Positions 1-10,099 of a stretch of 35,000 nucleotides of DNA are shown one piece after another. The notes under the pieces are model-generated. The model searched no databases. It saw nothing but the letters and a program-made list of their open reading frames with translations, and was not told the origin of the DNA. Source of the DNA: Symbiodinium natans (Eukaryota; Sar; Dinophyceae; Suessiales; Symbiodiniaceae); the NCBI GenBank assembly GCA_905221605.1, contig CAJNDS010002161.1, forward strand, positions 19,263 through 54,262. Direction: 5' to 3'. Made by a program: the position numbers and the translations under genes. Numbering within the stretch: the first letter of the stretch is position 1; each line of letters starts with the position of its first letter.

Positions 1-290
1 TGTGCTTGTGCGCTTGTGCTCGTGTTTGCGCACGTGTTTGTGTTCGTGATTGTGTTCGTGTTGGTTCGTGTGTGTGTGTGTGTGTGTGCGCGTTTGTGTG
101 TGCGTGCGCACGTACGTGCGTGAGCGCGCGCGGGCGCTCGTGTGTTTGCGTGCGTTTGTGCTTGCATTCGTGCTATTGTTGGTTTTGGTGTTGGTCGGTG
201 TTGGTGCTGGTGTGGGTGCGACGGTGTTTGTGGGTGCGCGTTGGTGTGTGTGTGTGTGTGTGCGCGTGCGCGTGCGCGTGCGTGTGCGTC
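1..290. repeat. GT-rich simple-sequence tract
   Basis: The first ~290 bases are almost pure alternating TG/CG/TT dinucleotides on the plus strand, with short perfect (TG)n runs around 69-87 and 245-262. Three overlapping plus-strand frames stay open only because this composition lacks stop codons; their translations are Cys/Val/Arg monotony. I regard it as a degenerate microsatellite, not coding. It may continue beyond the left edge of the window. Confidence 0.9.
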
Positions 291-2029
291 TGCACTTCAC
301 GGCTTTGGCGTCGGCACGCCAGTCTCTTGGACCAAGACCATCAAATTCAATGTCAAAGTTGAACTCCGCCTATCTCCACCTCTTGCTTTCATACTCTCTA
401 TGCAGCCGCAGGCATGGTCTTCACTGGTCTTCTTTGTGAGGCGAAACGGTGGATGCTCACTCGACCTGCCTCACTGACTCCTCAATATGATGCATCTCCA
501 TTGTTAAGCTTTGACTCACCTTTTGACCTTTTGTGCTCCGCTGCAAAGCTGAAGCATTTGTCAACGGCTCGCCAATGGAAAAAGGCGAGCTTCGTAGCTG
601 CATTTGAGTGCTGCTGATGCTACGGTGTTAAAGGACGCGTGCTGTTGATGCCAGTGCCGATGCACTCGTACTGCGCGGTCCATCCAGCTATGAATGTGCC
701 TTTATGCCGGGCGCTGGAGAATGGTGGCGCCTTCTTCCACACAGGATCCGTGCTCAGAATGCAGCGGATCGGCACACGGCCAGCTGGCTTTGCCGGAGTC
801 CGGCAAGCCGAGGGATCCCATCACGGGCATTTGAATGTCTCTGCTGCGTGCCCAATGTGCCTGGTTTGTCCCGTGCAGGTGATTTTACAACACCAAGGCC
901 CATTAAGTATCACCTTTCCTCTGCATCATATGCCGCGCCAGAAGCGGAAAGCCACCGCAGCTCCTCTCGTCTACTCTACCATTTTTATGCCACTCCATAA
1001 TCATGCAAATTTTCCATGTAGAGAACGTGAGTCAACATTAAGGGGAAAGAGAAACAGAGACAGAGACAGAGAGGCAGAGAGAGAAACAGAGAGACAGCGA
1101 GAGAGAGAGAGAGGGAAGCATGAGAGGGGAGAGAGGGTGAGGGGGGGGGGGGGGAGAAAGAGGGGGTCAGAGTCCTGCGCCAGCCAGCTGGGCCACACGC
1201 AGGTCTGCCCTGGTCGCAATGCCACCCATAGCCCGGCCATAATTTCTGATCAGAAGGACCTACAGGGGTCACGACCTACAAGGGTCAATCCTGCTTACTT
1301 CAATCTGGTTGATATGGGAAGTATCCTAAGTCCTCCCATGTCCCTTTTTGACCTTCAAGCCGGAGCAACTGCAGAGGTTCAGCCACTTGCCTGTGCAAAC
1401 CCTGCAGCCGCAGATGCTGCCAGACTTCCGAAGTATCCTGTGCGCTCCACGAACGTCATGTCGCTCCAGTCTTGCCCTCGGCTGACAAACACAACCCTTG
1501 CCAAGCACACGCAGGGCAAACAATGATTTCAGCATGGATCAAGCTAAGCCAGAGAAAATTCCCAGAATCTTGGCTACACATGTGGCTCATGTTGCAGAGT
1601 GCATCACTGCAGTTCAAGTTTCGAGCATTTGCACCATCCAGAAGAGCTTGCAAATACGTTCGGTCGTCATCGGATAATGATGTGGAGCCTGTGTGTTCAG
1701 GGGCTAAGAGAACTCCTTCTTCATGCCCTGCTCATGGTTGAGCAACTCACTCACATGTCAATGCCACCGCAGTGCCACAGTGCCGGCACACTTCGTTCTG
1801 TCTGTATCTGGAAGTCCTAATCTTCATCTCTCGGCTTCAATCACAAAGTGTCATGATGTTCTGAAGGGTCATTAATCGAGAGTACGGCATCAACTGCACC
1901 GTCAACAACGCCCGTGAGCCTTGATTTGCTACACAAGCATTTCCGACCTTGAAGCTGTCAGGCACCCCAAACACTCCGCACCCAAAAAACCCTAGACCAA
2001 CCCTTAAACCCGAACCCACGCGACAGCCG
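291..2029. other. Gene-poor stretch left of the RING gene
   Basis: I recognise no gene here. A plus-strand frame stays open from 639 to 1526 (295 codons), but its middle is made of the purine repeat and the G run described separately, and the flanking translation has no family resemblance. Minus-strand frames over the same bases are Ser/Leu monotony from the repeat. Around 1965-2030 the plus strand carries degraded CCCTAAA-like words, such as CCCTAGA and CCCTTAAA. Later exons of the RING gene, which is transcribed leftwards, could lie here, but I cannot pick them out. Confidence 0.5.
1035..1154. repeat. Purine (GA) microsatellite ending in a G14 run
   Basis: The plus strand is almost exclusively A and G from about 1035 to 1165, dominated by GAGA and CAGAGA units, and includes an uninterrupted run of 14 G at 1141-1154. 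Such homopurine mirror-repeat DNA can form triplex structures; that is general knowledge, not something tested here. Confidence 0.9.
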
Positions 2030-3427
2030 CAGCCTTCGAGGAAAGACTCCAAGCGCGCGCCGTGCAGTTGCAGGTTGCTGCGGCACATCGGACACTTTGG
2101 ATCTGAGGCCGTCTGGATCCTCATGCAAAAAAAAGGCAGGACAAGAGGTGGGCTTTGGAAAAAAAACACGGTTCTAGTTGGGATGTTCCCCCCGTATACT
2201 TACAATCCTTAACCGGGGTAGTACCGCCTATTAAATCCCTATCCAGGACTGTTAGTACAAGGGGGTTCATTCGCAGCATACGGAGTCAGTTGCACTGGCA
2301 TCACTGTACATGCTGCAACAGGCACGGGCAAGCTATCAGTAGATTAGTCATCGCTGTCGCTGGTATCCGAGCAGCTGAGAGCGACTGCACAGTGACTGCG
2401 TGGCTGATTTATTCGACGCTTAAGAAGAGTCGCAACGTATTTGGACCAACTCACCACTTCTGCCCCTCGTGACTCGAACTGGAGAGAAGCAAGAATCACC
2501 AAGGCCACCTGCTACACGCAGCACCCCTCCGACATCCATTAACCTATCACTGGCCAAGCTTCCACTGACGCAGGCAGTCTGCATGAAAATAATGGTGCAG
2601 CCGATGGTGACCGCCCGTGGCGCCATGGCACCGCATAACTGCATCTTCAGCAGCGATCGCTTCCAAACAGATTGGACAGCTGTCACACTCTTCAAGTCTC
2701 AGCTCCATCGCCATTCTGCCGATCTCTTGTGCAACTGATTCTGCCTCTTCTTCTGTAGAAACTGACAGATGGTTGCAGTTCCGTGAGCTCTGCGCCACAT
2801 GCTTCAAGAGCGCCGCGAGACCATAGGGGCTTTGCTCAATTGCTGACACAGCAATTGCCTGTGCTCGCAGTGCTTGGTAAGCTGCCGGACTGGTCACTGC
2901 ACTCTTGTCACTCGTTTCGAGTTTGTCCCAACTGCACCGGACAGCTTCCTCTGCATGTTCCCGTCGCTCCATGGACATTACCGCGACACCGCAGCCTTTG
3001 ACAAATGGACTTTGAAACACAATCTGGATCTCAGCCGTGCTCCATATATGACCGCGGCACTCATAGACCCCTACTGGGCAACCTGCCACAGGCTCAGTCA
3101 ATGCCTCTGTGTCAAAGCTCAGCTCGGGCACGTCGTTGAGGGCCCCTGGATCATGAAGCTCGAGGATCTCTTCTGTGAAGATGAAATCTGCCGGAGATGC
3201 ACAGTGCTTGTGCTGGCTCTCGCCAGAAGGCTGCTCCATCACGCACCATAGCTGAACTACGTACCAGCTGAGGAAAGCAGATGAAGGAGTGAGGAAGTGG
3301 GCTTAAGACAGGACATATCGAGAATCGAGAACACTGGGGTGTCTGGCTGCAGCTCGACACTCTCTGTAAGGCTGCCTATACTATAAGCATTCTCGATAGA
3401 GCGCGGCGGGTAGCTGCTTCCCTTCTC
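2030..3427 (-). CDS. RING-finger (RING-H2 type) protein, probable E3 ubiquitin ligase, three exons visible
   Basis: The long exon 3267..2551 ends with the first part of a RING finger: CPICLEAI, then C-x-H, a His-rich loop and FHADCLRQW. The missing last zinc pair, CPMCR, lies in another frame at about 2100. A GT-AG intron 2550..2120 (431 nt, phase 2) joins them as WKLGQ-IQTASDPKCPMCR, restoring the Cys/His order of a RING. An upstream exon 3427..3351 joins by a GC-AG intron 3350..3268 (phase 2) to give SLTESVEL-WYVVQLWCVMEQ. The GTG at 3242 is therefore internal, not a start. The start codon and the 3' end are not seen; the last exon fades into telomere-like intronic words near 2030. The region before the RING is about 240 residues with no domain I know. 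RING proteins usually recruit E2 enzymes; the substrate is unknown. Confidence 0.72.
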
Positions 3428-4004
3428 CTGCAAATGCCATCTTGCTGCTGGGCTGCTGCTAGGCTCATCTCCGGACGTAGTTCTGCAGTGCTTCTCTTTT
3501 TTCTTAACGTGCCAGGCTACGGTTGTGGGGAACAACCCTGGCAGACAATGTACTATGAAACGATTCAATTCCGCAGCAATTCTGCCCAAAAGTTGCACAC
3601 GCTCGCAGCGTCTACAGGACACGTGCTTCCAAGCATGCATCACATGAGGCACCAGCTCGGAATTCTATGGGTGTTAAGAACCGGACCCTTTCTGACCCGA
3701 ACGAGAGTTCCATGGCGCCAAATCTTGCATGCTTGCCAGGTGTCTTGTAAAAGAATTGGGGAGGCGAGACGGCGAATTCGGGGCATGTGGCGCGGGTGGA
3801 AAGGCAGAGTGCGTGACCGATGCCCATACCAAAACCCAACGGGCTTGCGGTGGCTAAGAGCTACGTACATGGTTTCCGCAATTCGGGGTACGTTTTTGGG
3901 GTCCTTATTATAGGGGGAGGATCCCCGATTTCCGTAAACCCCCATATTGCGGGCTTCCCACTGCGCCACCACCGACAGTCCCGTCCAGTGAGACGTTGCC
4001 TGGC
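3428..4004. other. Intergenic or intronic stretch, no gene recognised
   Basis: Open frames exist on both strands (plus 3434-3913, minus 3640-3972) but neither shows a family motif and they overlap. It lies between the end of the TPP-enzyme gene and the first visible RING exon, so it may hold the 5' part of the RING gene. The minus strand at 3970-3958 carries a sequence like a tRNA A box (TGGCGCAGTGG), without a convincing partner. Confidence 0.4.
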
Positions 4005-7000
4005 TCAGCCGCTGTCCATCATGCTGATCGACTTATCCTGCATCGTGACTTTACAGAATCTCCATGTAACTTCGTGGGCCCGGACGGATTCAGCCAGCGT
4101 GTCCTGGAAACTCGCCATGTCTGCCTTTAATGCTGGGTCGATGAGGACCTTGTCACGGAAAACATCCTCTGGGCAACGCGCTACGCTCTTGTGTCCGAAG
4201 CCCACAAACTTCCAGAGGCATCCCGGCATCCCCACACTATGCGAATTTGTTGGATGGGGCTTGGGAAAAATTGAACAGGCAAGAAGAGTTGTGCTTTATG
4301 GCTCGGTGGAGCTTTTTCGAGGTGCTTCTGTCCCAGTTGGGGCCTCTGATCCTGTCCCTAATGAACCCCTCCCCCCCCTCTAGGCGAAGCTAAGTGCAGG
4401 ATCCCTTGGGCACGGGGCATGAAGGATGAAGATGCCCTTGGACTTGAACGCTTCGTCCATGGCACCTGCATATGCGGGGTTGATCGAAAAGCAGGCTTAG
4501 GGTATCAAAAGAATGGCCTGTATCTTGGATCAACCTCCCGAACTTTCAACTCTCAACCCTGTTCCTCAAACCTGTTCTGGTCGCTTTTGATAGCATCCAC
4601 TGAATCCACTGCTTCTTCTCGGGCAGCTTGAGGGCAGAAGCCCACGAAGCCCACGAGGCCACAAGGCAAGTTTGAGCAATGCCCGCGCCGAGCATCGATG
4701 CTCTGAGCCCTTGCAATGTATAGTCGCCCGCTTCTCTTTGATTCTAGCGCACGAACGCCTTTGCTTTGCCTGTGTCACCTCGTTTGTGCAGCAAGTGAAC
4801 ATGCACAAAATGCTGTGATTGCCAAAGAGCTCTGCGAGCGCAGTTGACAGTGGGCCGAGACAGGTGTTGTCACAGACTCCATCGCGGCCCAGCAAAACGT
4901 TCTTGATTCGCAAAAACACCGCCCGGGCCTGTTACAAGCTCTCTGTTTTAGGCCTGCACCCAATCATTCCAACCAGACGCGTAATGACTCTGAGAAGCTC
5001 AGCCTGGAAGATCTTCAGCAGCAGCCACCTTGCAGGCAATGCTCTCCCCAAACTCAGAAAAGATTGTTCCCCTGGCCCTTCGGCCTTTACACCGTTGCCG
5101 CCGTACGCCTTGCTAATGGCGGCAAAGTCGGGCGATGGGCCAAGCTCACAACCCAGTGCCTCAGCCGACAGTACAACTCTGTAACAGCTGTGCAGGAAGC
5201 ATCCGAGACGAGGAAGCGGAAACTGGGGTGCCAGGCCCCTTCAAATCCGAAGGCCACACGGCCAAGTTTCGAATTGTCGAGGATGATGATGATGAGACTG
5301 TGGTCCTGGTGGTGAGGCTTGGTCATACAATAACGGTGTTCTGTTCCTCGTCGACTTTCTTTGCTTGCTCGAGTTGGAATGTCCTCTGCTTGTTTCGTGC
5401 GATAAAAAGAGCACCAGTGCTTCAGAGTGCTGTGCAAGCGTCGCGGCTGTTCAGACAACTGTTGTGCAGACTTGCTACATCGGGCTCTTCGTTGTTTAGC
5501 GAGTTGCCGCAACCGTCCTCATCCAAGTTGGCATAGAGATGCTGGGCCGTTCCTAGCTCGTTGATGGTCATCTGCACACCACCGTCCCCGACAACGACAA
5601 CTGCACGCCCGTCACCTGCTCGGACCAAACTGGCGACGATGCCCGCGCAAAGGCCGTAGCCCATGGTCCCCAAGCGTTCCGAGGACAGAGTTCTTTGCCC
5701 TTTGGTGAGGCAGGCGGACAGGCTGGCCCATAGGGTCACGTCACCGACATCCACGCAAAGAACGTCGTTGGCCGCCATGCGGTGGGACATCTCCTGGCAT
5801 GCTCCAGGTCTTGCTTTAGAGTCTACAAGGCATAACACAAACTGTGGCCCCCCCCGCCGTCTCGAGATCCTGGAGGTTCCCCGCCCAGCTCTCAACCCCC
5901 TCAACCCCCTCACTCCTTCATGACAGTTTCCGGGTGGGCAAGGCTTTCTGCGCACTGGCTTGTGCACAAGTAGCGGGATGATTGTGCATGCGTGATCTTC
6001 CACTTCCCACCGTGGATGTCAGACCTGCATCATGTGGATTGGCCAGGCTCATGGATCAACCACTAGACACCGTGAAGCGCACGCTAGGAGCCCCAACAAG
6101 GCCAAGAGGACACAATCTAATTAAAAGGGTGAAAAAAAACCCAAATTTATTACGATTCTAAGGGGTAATTGAATTGTTACCTTAATGCATATACCATTCA
6201 TGCCAAGAGGCCATATCTTCTTGGCGTCTTCCTGAAGTTCCAGCTTCGCAGCCCGGGGCGACGGTGCCAAGTGAAGGTTGGCAGCATCCAGTGGCGTCAC
6301 AACGTCCATGCCACTGAAAGCCAGCTCCCTCGCCAGGGTTGCTGCTCTTCTTTGGGCTTGATGCGTAGAGGCTTAGAGTTAGCGCTTCTTCATGCGAACC
6401 CAGTACCAATATGAAATGCTGTGGTCGCCCCCCCCCCCCCCCCCCCTGCCTATGCCAACGATCCATGAAGCTTGGGTTCTGGATGATGGGGTCTTTCTCC
6501 TGTGGCCCAAGCTCCTGAAGCAACCTCCGGAGCGTAAACTTGATTTCCCCCACCACATCGTACAAGGCCCTGTACCTTGCGTTGATCCGCAAGCACATGG
6601 CATCGGGCTCAAAGGTGATCATGGGCCGTATCTGCAAGCCTGCCCGGTTGCAAAGCAAGAGCGTGTCGTCGTGATTTCCGATGGAGATGATCAGTTGGGA
6701 AGTCTCTATGACTTTGGTCGCAAGCTCAAGTCCAGATTTCCCATGCACGCCAATAACACCAAATACGAGGCCATGGGCCTCGTTCACGCATCCTTTGGCA
6801 TCAAGCCGTGTCAGCACAGGAGCATTGATGCGTTCAGCTAACTTTAGGATCTCCTCCCCGGCACCGACGGCCCGGTGGCCCACAGCGATGACGACCCGGC
6901 CACTTCCGCGACCTGAAGCTGCGCGGAGCTCGGAAGCCACGTTCTTGATAACGAAGGAATGGGTCTCCGGCAGCTCAACTTCAGCCCTGACATCTGCTGC

Positions 7001-7610
7001 ACAGAAGGGCTTCAGAGGTACCGGACATTGGGCAGCCTGGACGTCCACGGGAAGGCCTAAGTGAACAACAGTTCGAAGCGAGAGGGCCTTGGCCACAGCA
7101 TCTCGCAACAGCGGTACCAAGGCGTCTGGGCTCGAAACATCAAGGCTCATGGGCAACCCACCGGCGGCGAACATACGACTCTGCTGCAGGTCTTGAAATT
7201 CGCTATACCCAATGCCGCCTCTTGGCTTGAGGCCGGTGATTGCAATCATGGAGCACTGATCTTGCAGGGCATCTAAGAGGCCCGTCGTCAAGTTGGAAGC
7301 TCCTGGCCCTGATGTAGCAACGCACACCCCCATGTTCCCCGTCAGCTTGGCATACGCAGCGGCCATCAGCGAGGCGTTGGCCTCGTTGCGGGTGCAAACC
7401 CATCGCACCTTTGGGTTGTTCACGATGGCGTTCACAAGGGGCACCAAAGCACCTCCGTGTCCTCCGAAGACGTGTGTCACGCCCGCGTCCTCATGCAGAT
7501 CAAGAGCACAGAAATGCGCTTCAAGGCCGACTTCTTGGAGGCAAGTTGCAACTAGCGCGTTGACCACCCACTCGGAGCCTTTGAACGGCAGAAGACCGGC
7601 TTTAAACTGG
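4005..7610 (-). CDS. Thiamine pyrophosphate-dependent enzyme (acetolactate synthase / pyruvate oxidase superfamily), about seven exons
   Basis: Likely catalyses a TPP-dependent 2-keto-acid decarboxylation or condensation. Exon 7610..6460 carries the N-terminal PYR domain (VFGGHGGALV, catalytic Glu in RNEANASLMAAAYAKLTG, then SGPGASNLTTGL) and the middle domain (VVIAVGHRAVGAG to LIISIGNHDD). Exon ~6356..6268 (or to 6181) holds FSGMDVVTPLDAANLHL. Exon 5793..5524 starts the TPP-binding domain (VLCVDVGDVTLWASL, SERLGTMGYGLCAG, VVVVGDGGVQMTINELGTAQ). Exon 5305..5237 gives IIIILDNSKLGRVAFGFEG; exon 5159..5054 gives ALGCELGPSPDFAAISKAYG; exon 4465..4419 gives AMDEAFKSKGIFILH; exon 4148..4005 gives VLIDPALKADMASFQDTLAE and a stop. 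All joins keep frame. About 625 residues, the usual family length. The TPP motif is GDG followed by DN rather than NN. Exact substrate is open: acetolactate synthase, pyruvate oxidase and oxalyl-CoA decarboxylase relatives share these motifs. The exon 1/2 boundary, the start codon and the last 20 residues are uncertain. Confidence 0.88.
6428..6446. repeat. C19 homopolymer inside an intron of the TPP-enzyme gene
   Basis: Nineteen consecutive C on the plus strand (G19 in the sense of the gene) begin about 13 bases after the proposed GT donor at 6459. The tract interrupts an otherwise open frame that continues to 6182, which is why a naive translation shows a run of glycines followed by unrelated sequence. 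Confidence 0.95.
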
Positions 7611-7612
7611 CT

Positions 7613-8508
7613 CTAAGTTGGATCTCTAGCAGTGACGCATCAAAACGTGTAGCTCATTAACGACACTTGCACCGGCCGGTTTGGTGGTCATAGCGTTTTG
7701 TCACACACTGCCAACTTCCCATTGAAAGTTGGCTCCTGAATTCGTAGAACCCCTGCGCTAAACATGCCGCATCCAGTCTGCATGCGAGCGGCAGTTGCAA
7801 AGGCTTGGAGGGTGCGCGATTGGTGCAGGCACGGAATCTGCTGGTAGGACAGGATGCTCTTCCATGCTTTCGTTGATGAGCCACAGCTCCTCAAGCTCAG
7901 GGCGCGGAATTCAACTTTCCACCGCTCTCAGCTGCCCATCGTTGCTGGGATCCAAGCGCAGTATCTAACTGAATGCAGAGATATGCAGAGGCAAGTCTCC
8001 AGATTGAAGCTCGCCACGATGCTGGATGAGTCGAGATGGTATACCTCTTTCACATCCTGCAAAACCACGAACCCCGCTTGACTCAAAGACCACTCTGCAG
8101 TACCACCGCCATGGGTTGCATCCGGGCATGCAAACCTCTTTCAGGAAACGTGCTGAACACCACTGCTATAGTTAGAAGCTTTGAACCCTGCACCCTGGTT
8201 GTCATAGTTCATCAGTTTATCCCCGGGAGACCTGATCCCTGGTGGCACCAGTCCTGAGGCCGCACTTCCTGAGGTGTCTTCGCTTTGCAGCTGCGCCGAA
8301 GCGTTACCAAATGCGCGTGCAGGGTGAGGGTCTCGGCCGCTCCTGGAGAGATGTTGCAAGGCTCCCCCCAACAAAACGGTGCTTGAAACATGCTCGCAAC
8401 TCGCTCAACCTGCTCCAGCAGATCCCGAAGCTCCCTTGTACAAGACCTGCAACTCAAGAGATCAGGCTGTAGAGCGTGCCGGGAGCATGGCATGAAAGTT
8501 GGCTACTG
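7613..8508. other. Spacer upstream of the TPP-enzyme exon 1, no gene recognised
   Basis: An in-frame stop at 7615-7613 bounds TPP exon 1, so its 5' exons (start codon, possible organelle-targeting peptide) probably lie in this stretch. Short minus-strand frames at 7657-7894 are open but show no targeting-peptide pattern I trust. Small plus-strand frames at 8036-8472 look incidental. Confidence 0.4.
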
Positions 8509-8883
8509 CTAGTGTCGGATCCAGACCTTCTCCAGCCCCGTGATGCCCTTCTTCTCGACGGCATCCATGTCGCCAACGAAGCCCACAACAACGCAGTTGA
8601 CGTTGTGCTCTACCTGAAAAACTTGAAATTGCTTCGGAACTCCTTTTCCGTTAATCATGCATAGCAACCTCAACCTGAAGCCCTCGACTCCAAATGGAGG
8701 CAGCAACCTACCTGGCTGTGTTCTGGCCCAATACAAGTGCAGCCAGTTGCATGCATGTATGCATTAGCGCCAAGGGGCATGGGGCGCAAAAGGGTAGTAC
8801 TTGTCCTTCGAGGCGAAGATGTTCTCCTGCTCTGTGGACGACAGGGCGATGGCTGTTCCTGCCACAACACGCAACATCTTTAG
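8509..8883 (-). CDS. 3' end of an unknown gene, two exons
   Basis: The exon starting at 8883 after a CTGTCAG acceptor reads KMLRVVAGTAIALSS and then FASKDKYYPFAPHAPWR before a stop at about 8771. The exon 8613..8509 follows a TTTTTCAG acceptor and reads VEHNVNCVVVGFVGDMDAVE to GLEKVWIRH, ending in TAG. Both have coding-like composition, and the second is a clean 34-residue terminal exon. The donor between them is ambiguous (a GC donor near 8790-8772 fits several phases). An upstream open stretch near 9000-8943 (MVTFERLLGGRHGGH) ending at a GT donor may be the preceding exon. I do not recognise the family. The first exon has a hydrophobic start that could be a membrane or signal segment if its ATG at 8877 is the start. 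Confidence 0.5.
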
Positions 8884-9200
8884 CTGACAGGAAGCTGGCA
8901 GAACTGCATAAGCGTGAAGAAATGTGAAAAATACCTGCAGTGGCCGCCATGTCTCCCGCCTAGCAGCCTTTCAAAGGTGACCATGCCACCAAACGCCGCA
9001 GCAGGTGCTCCACTGCGGTTCTCGATCTTACGGTGCAGCAGCATGCTGGAGCATTACTGTTGTAACTGGCTGCTGTTAACTCCCGGTGCTAATCTCAGAC
9101 TTTCACGTTGGAGAACATATCGTTGATGGCAGAAGTCCATGTCATACCTTCCGGCATCAACAGATGGTAGTCTTAGTACCAGAGAGAAAGCGAGGGATGA

Positions 9201-9211
9201 GAGCCAAAATG
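9201..9211 (-). other. 11-base match to the 3' half of the dinoflagellate spliced leader
   Basis: The minus strand reads CATTTTGGCTC, identical to the centre of the dinoflagellate spliced-leader sequence (CCATTTTGGCTCAAG at its 3' end). The flanking bases do not extend the match. It sits upstream of the small gene ending at 8509. Relict leader sequences in the genome mark re-inserted cDNA copies of trans-spliced mRNAs in this group. An 11-mer would be met by chance in roughly 2% of windows of this size, so this is suggestive only. Confidence 0.3.
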
Positions 9212-9261
9212 CCCCTCCCTGCAAGAACGGCTACGAATGCTCGCCATCGCGCCCTGCAAGG

Positions 9262-9306
9262 ACCCCAAACCCTAAACCCTGAACCCTGAACCCTGAACCC
9301 TGAAGC
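9262..9306. repeat. Short interstitial telomere-like array (CCCTAAA / CCCTGAA)
   Basis: The plus strand shows about six 7-base units, first CCCTAAA and then CCCTGAA variants. Too short and degenerate to be a chromosome end; it lies between genes. Confidence 0.85.
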
Positions 9307-9389
9307 CTGGCCTCCGACCAATGTCGTCGCAACCAGATCAGGGGTGGCATTTGGAGGTCCTCAGCACGCTCATCTGGGCTGGCTCTTAG

Positions 9390-9469
9390 GTAGGGAATGA
9401 GGGAATGAGGTACCCCATACACTCCCTTAAAGCGGTAGTATTTAGGGTTCTAATTCCCTCATTCCCTAC
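9390..9469. repeat. Inverted repeat with 17-bp perfect arms
   Basis: GTAGGGAATGAGGGAAT at 9390-9406 is the exact reverse complement of ATTCCCTCATTCCCTAC at 9453-9469. A further five bases (CTTAG at 9385-9389) pair with 9471-9473 and beyond if one base is bulged. The loop is 46 nt. It could be a small non-autonomous transposon footprint or a structured RNA element. No clear target duplication is visible. Confidence 0.8.
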
Positions 9470-9790
9470 TAAGAACCAGGGGCCCTTCTGGGTGCAACAA
9501 AGTGCTCACGATGGAGCTCGCATCAAAGCAACCGAGACTGCATGTTGGCAGCCAGGTGTCCCACAAGACCTGCTGCGTCACAACGCATGTAGGGGCCGTA
9601 GACGGTCTTGTAGAACTCTGAACCTGGTGGCCACACAGTTGGCGCCCCTGATAGTGGCGCACTCACGAAGCCCTAAATATGGTTCAGCCGGGCGCTTCCC
9701 GTGCGCGTGGATCTCACGTAGGCAGTGCCGTTGAAGGCCTTAAAACAGAATACAGGGCTGGAATCAGTACACAGGTATGGTGTGCTATTT

Positions 9791-9850
9791 CCCTAAACCC
9801 TAAACCCTAAACCCTACACCCTAAACCCTAAACCCTACAGTAAACCCTAA
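9791..9850. repeat. Interstitial telomere-like array (CCCTAAA)n
   Basis: About eight units of CCCTAAA on the plus strand, with two CCCTACA variants and a short insertion before the last unit. Lies in the spacer between the 10.1-kb exon and the 8.9-kb gene. Confidence 0.9.
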
Positions 9851-9961
9851 AATCAGACGAGGAAGTGGCAGGAAATCGCCTGGAACAGCCGAGGCACAAC
9901 CATTTCACCGTGTCCGGCCTCATCTCCTGGTGGCGCCGTCGTGCCTCTCCATCATCTGCTG

Positions 9962-10049
9962 ATTGCTTAAGAACCCCGAAAAAAAAACAAATATTCTTCC
10001 ACAGTCTACTAATTGCTTAAGAACCCCGAAAAAACCCAAACATTCTTCC
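9962..10049. repeat. Tandem duplication, 50-bp period
   Basis: A segment starting ATTGCTTAAGAACCCCGAAA and ending ATTCTTCC occurs at 9962-10000 and again at 10012-10049, differing mainly in the length of the A run and a few C/A changes. The flanking CTGCTG/CTACTA words suggest the duplicated unit is about 50 bp. Confidence 0.88.
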
Positions 10050-10099
10050 TTATTAAGGGCAATATAGGGATTGTTGTTTTTGATTCTTTTGGGGCGACT

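Noticed and set aside
639-1526. 295-codon plus-strand open frame
   Set aside because: Its length comes from a GA repeat and a G14 run without stop codons. The flanking translation has no recognisable family and no coding-like continuity.
2547-3242. RING protein as a single 231-residue gene starting at GTG 3242
   Set aside because: The frame stays open upstream to an acceptor at 3268, and the RING would lack its last zinc pair; a spliced gene fits better.
3917-3970. tRNA or tRNA-derived SINE on the minus strand
   Set aside because: An A-box-like TGGCGCAGTGG is present, but the B box is weak and I could not fold a cloverleaf. The same applies to 23838-23885.
5663-5923. Plus-strand frames across the TPP-enzyme gene (for example 5663-5923, 6392-7064, 7293-7616)
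   Set aside because: The minus strand carries clear PYR and TPP-binding domain motifs over the same bases; these are shadows.
6182-6460. TPP-enzyme frame continuing through the C19 tract to 6182
   Set aside because: The translation becomes polyglycine and loses family similarity; another frame at 6356-6268 resumes family-like sequence, so an intron is inferred.
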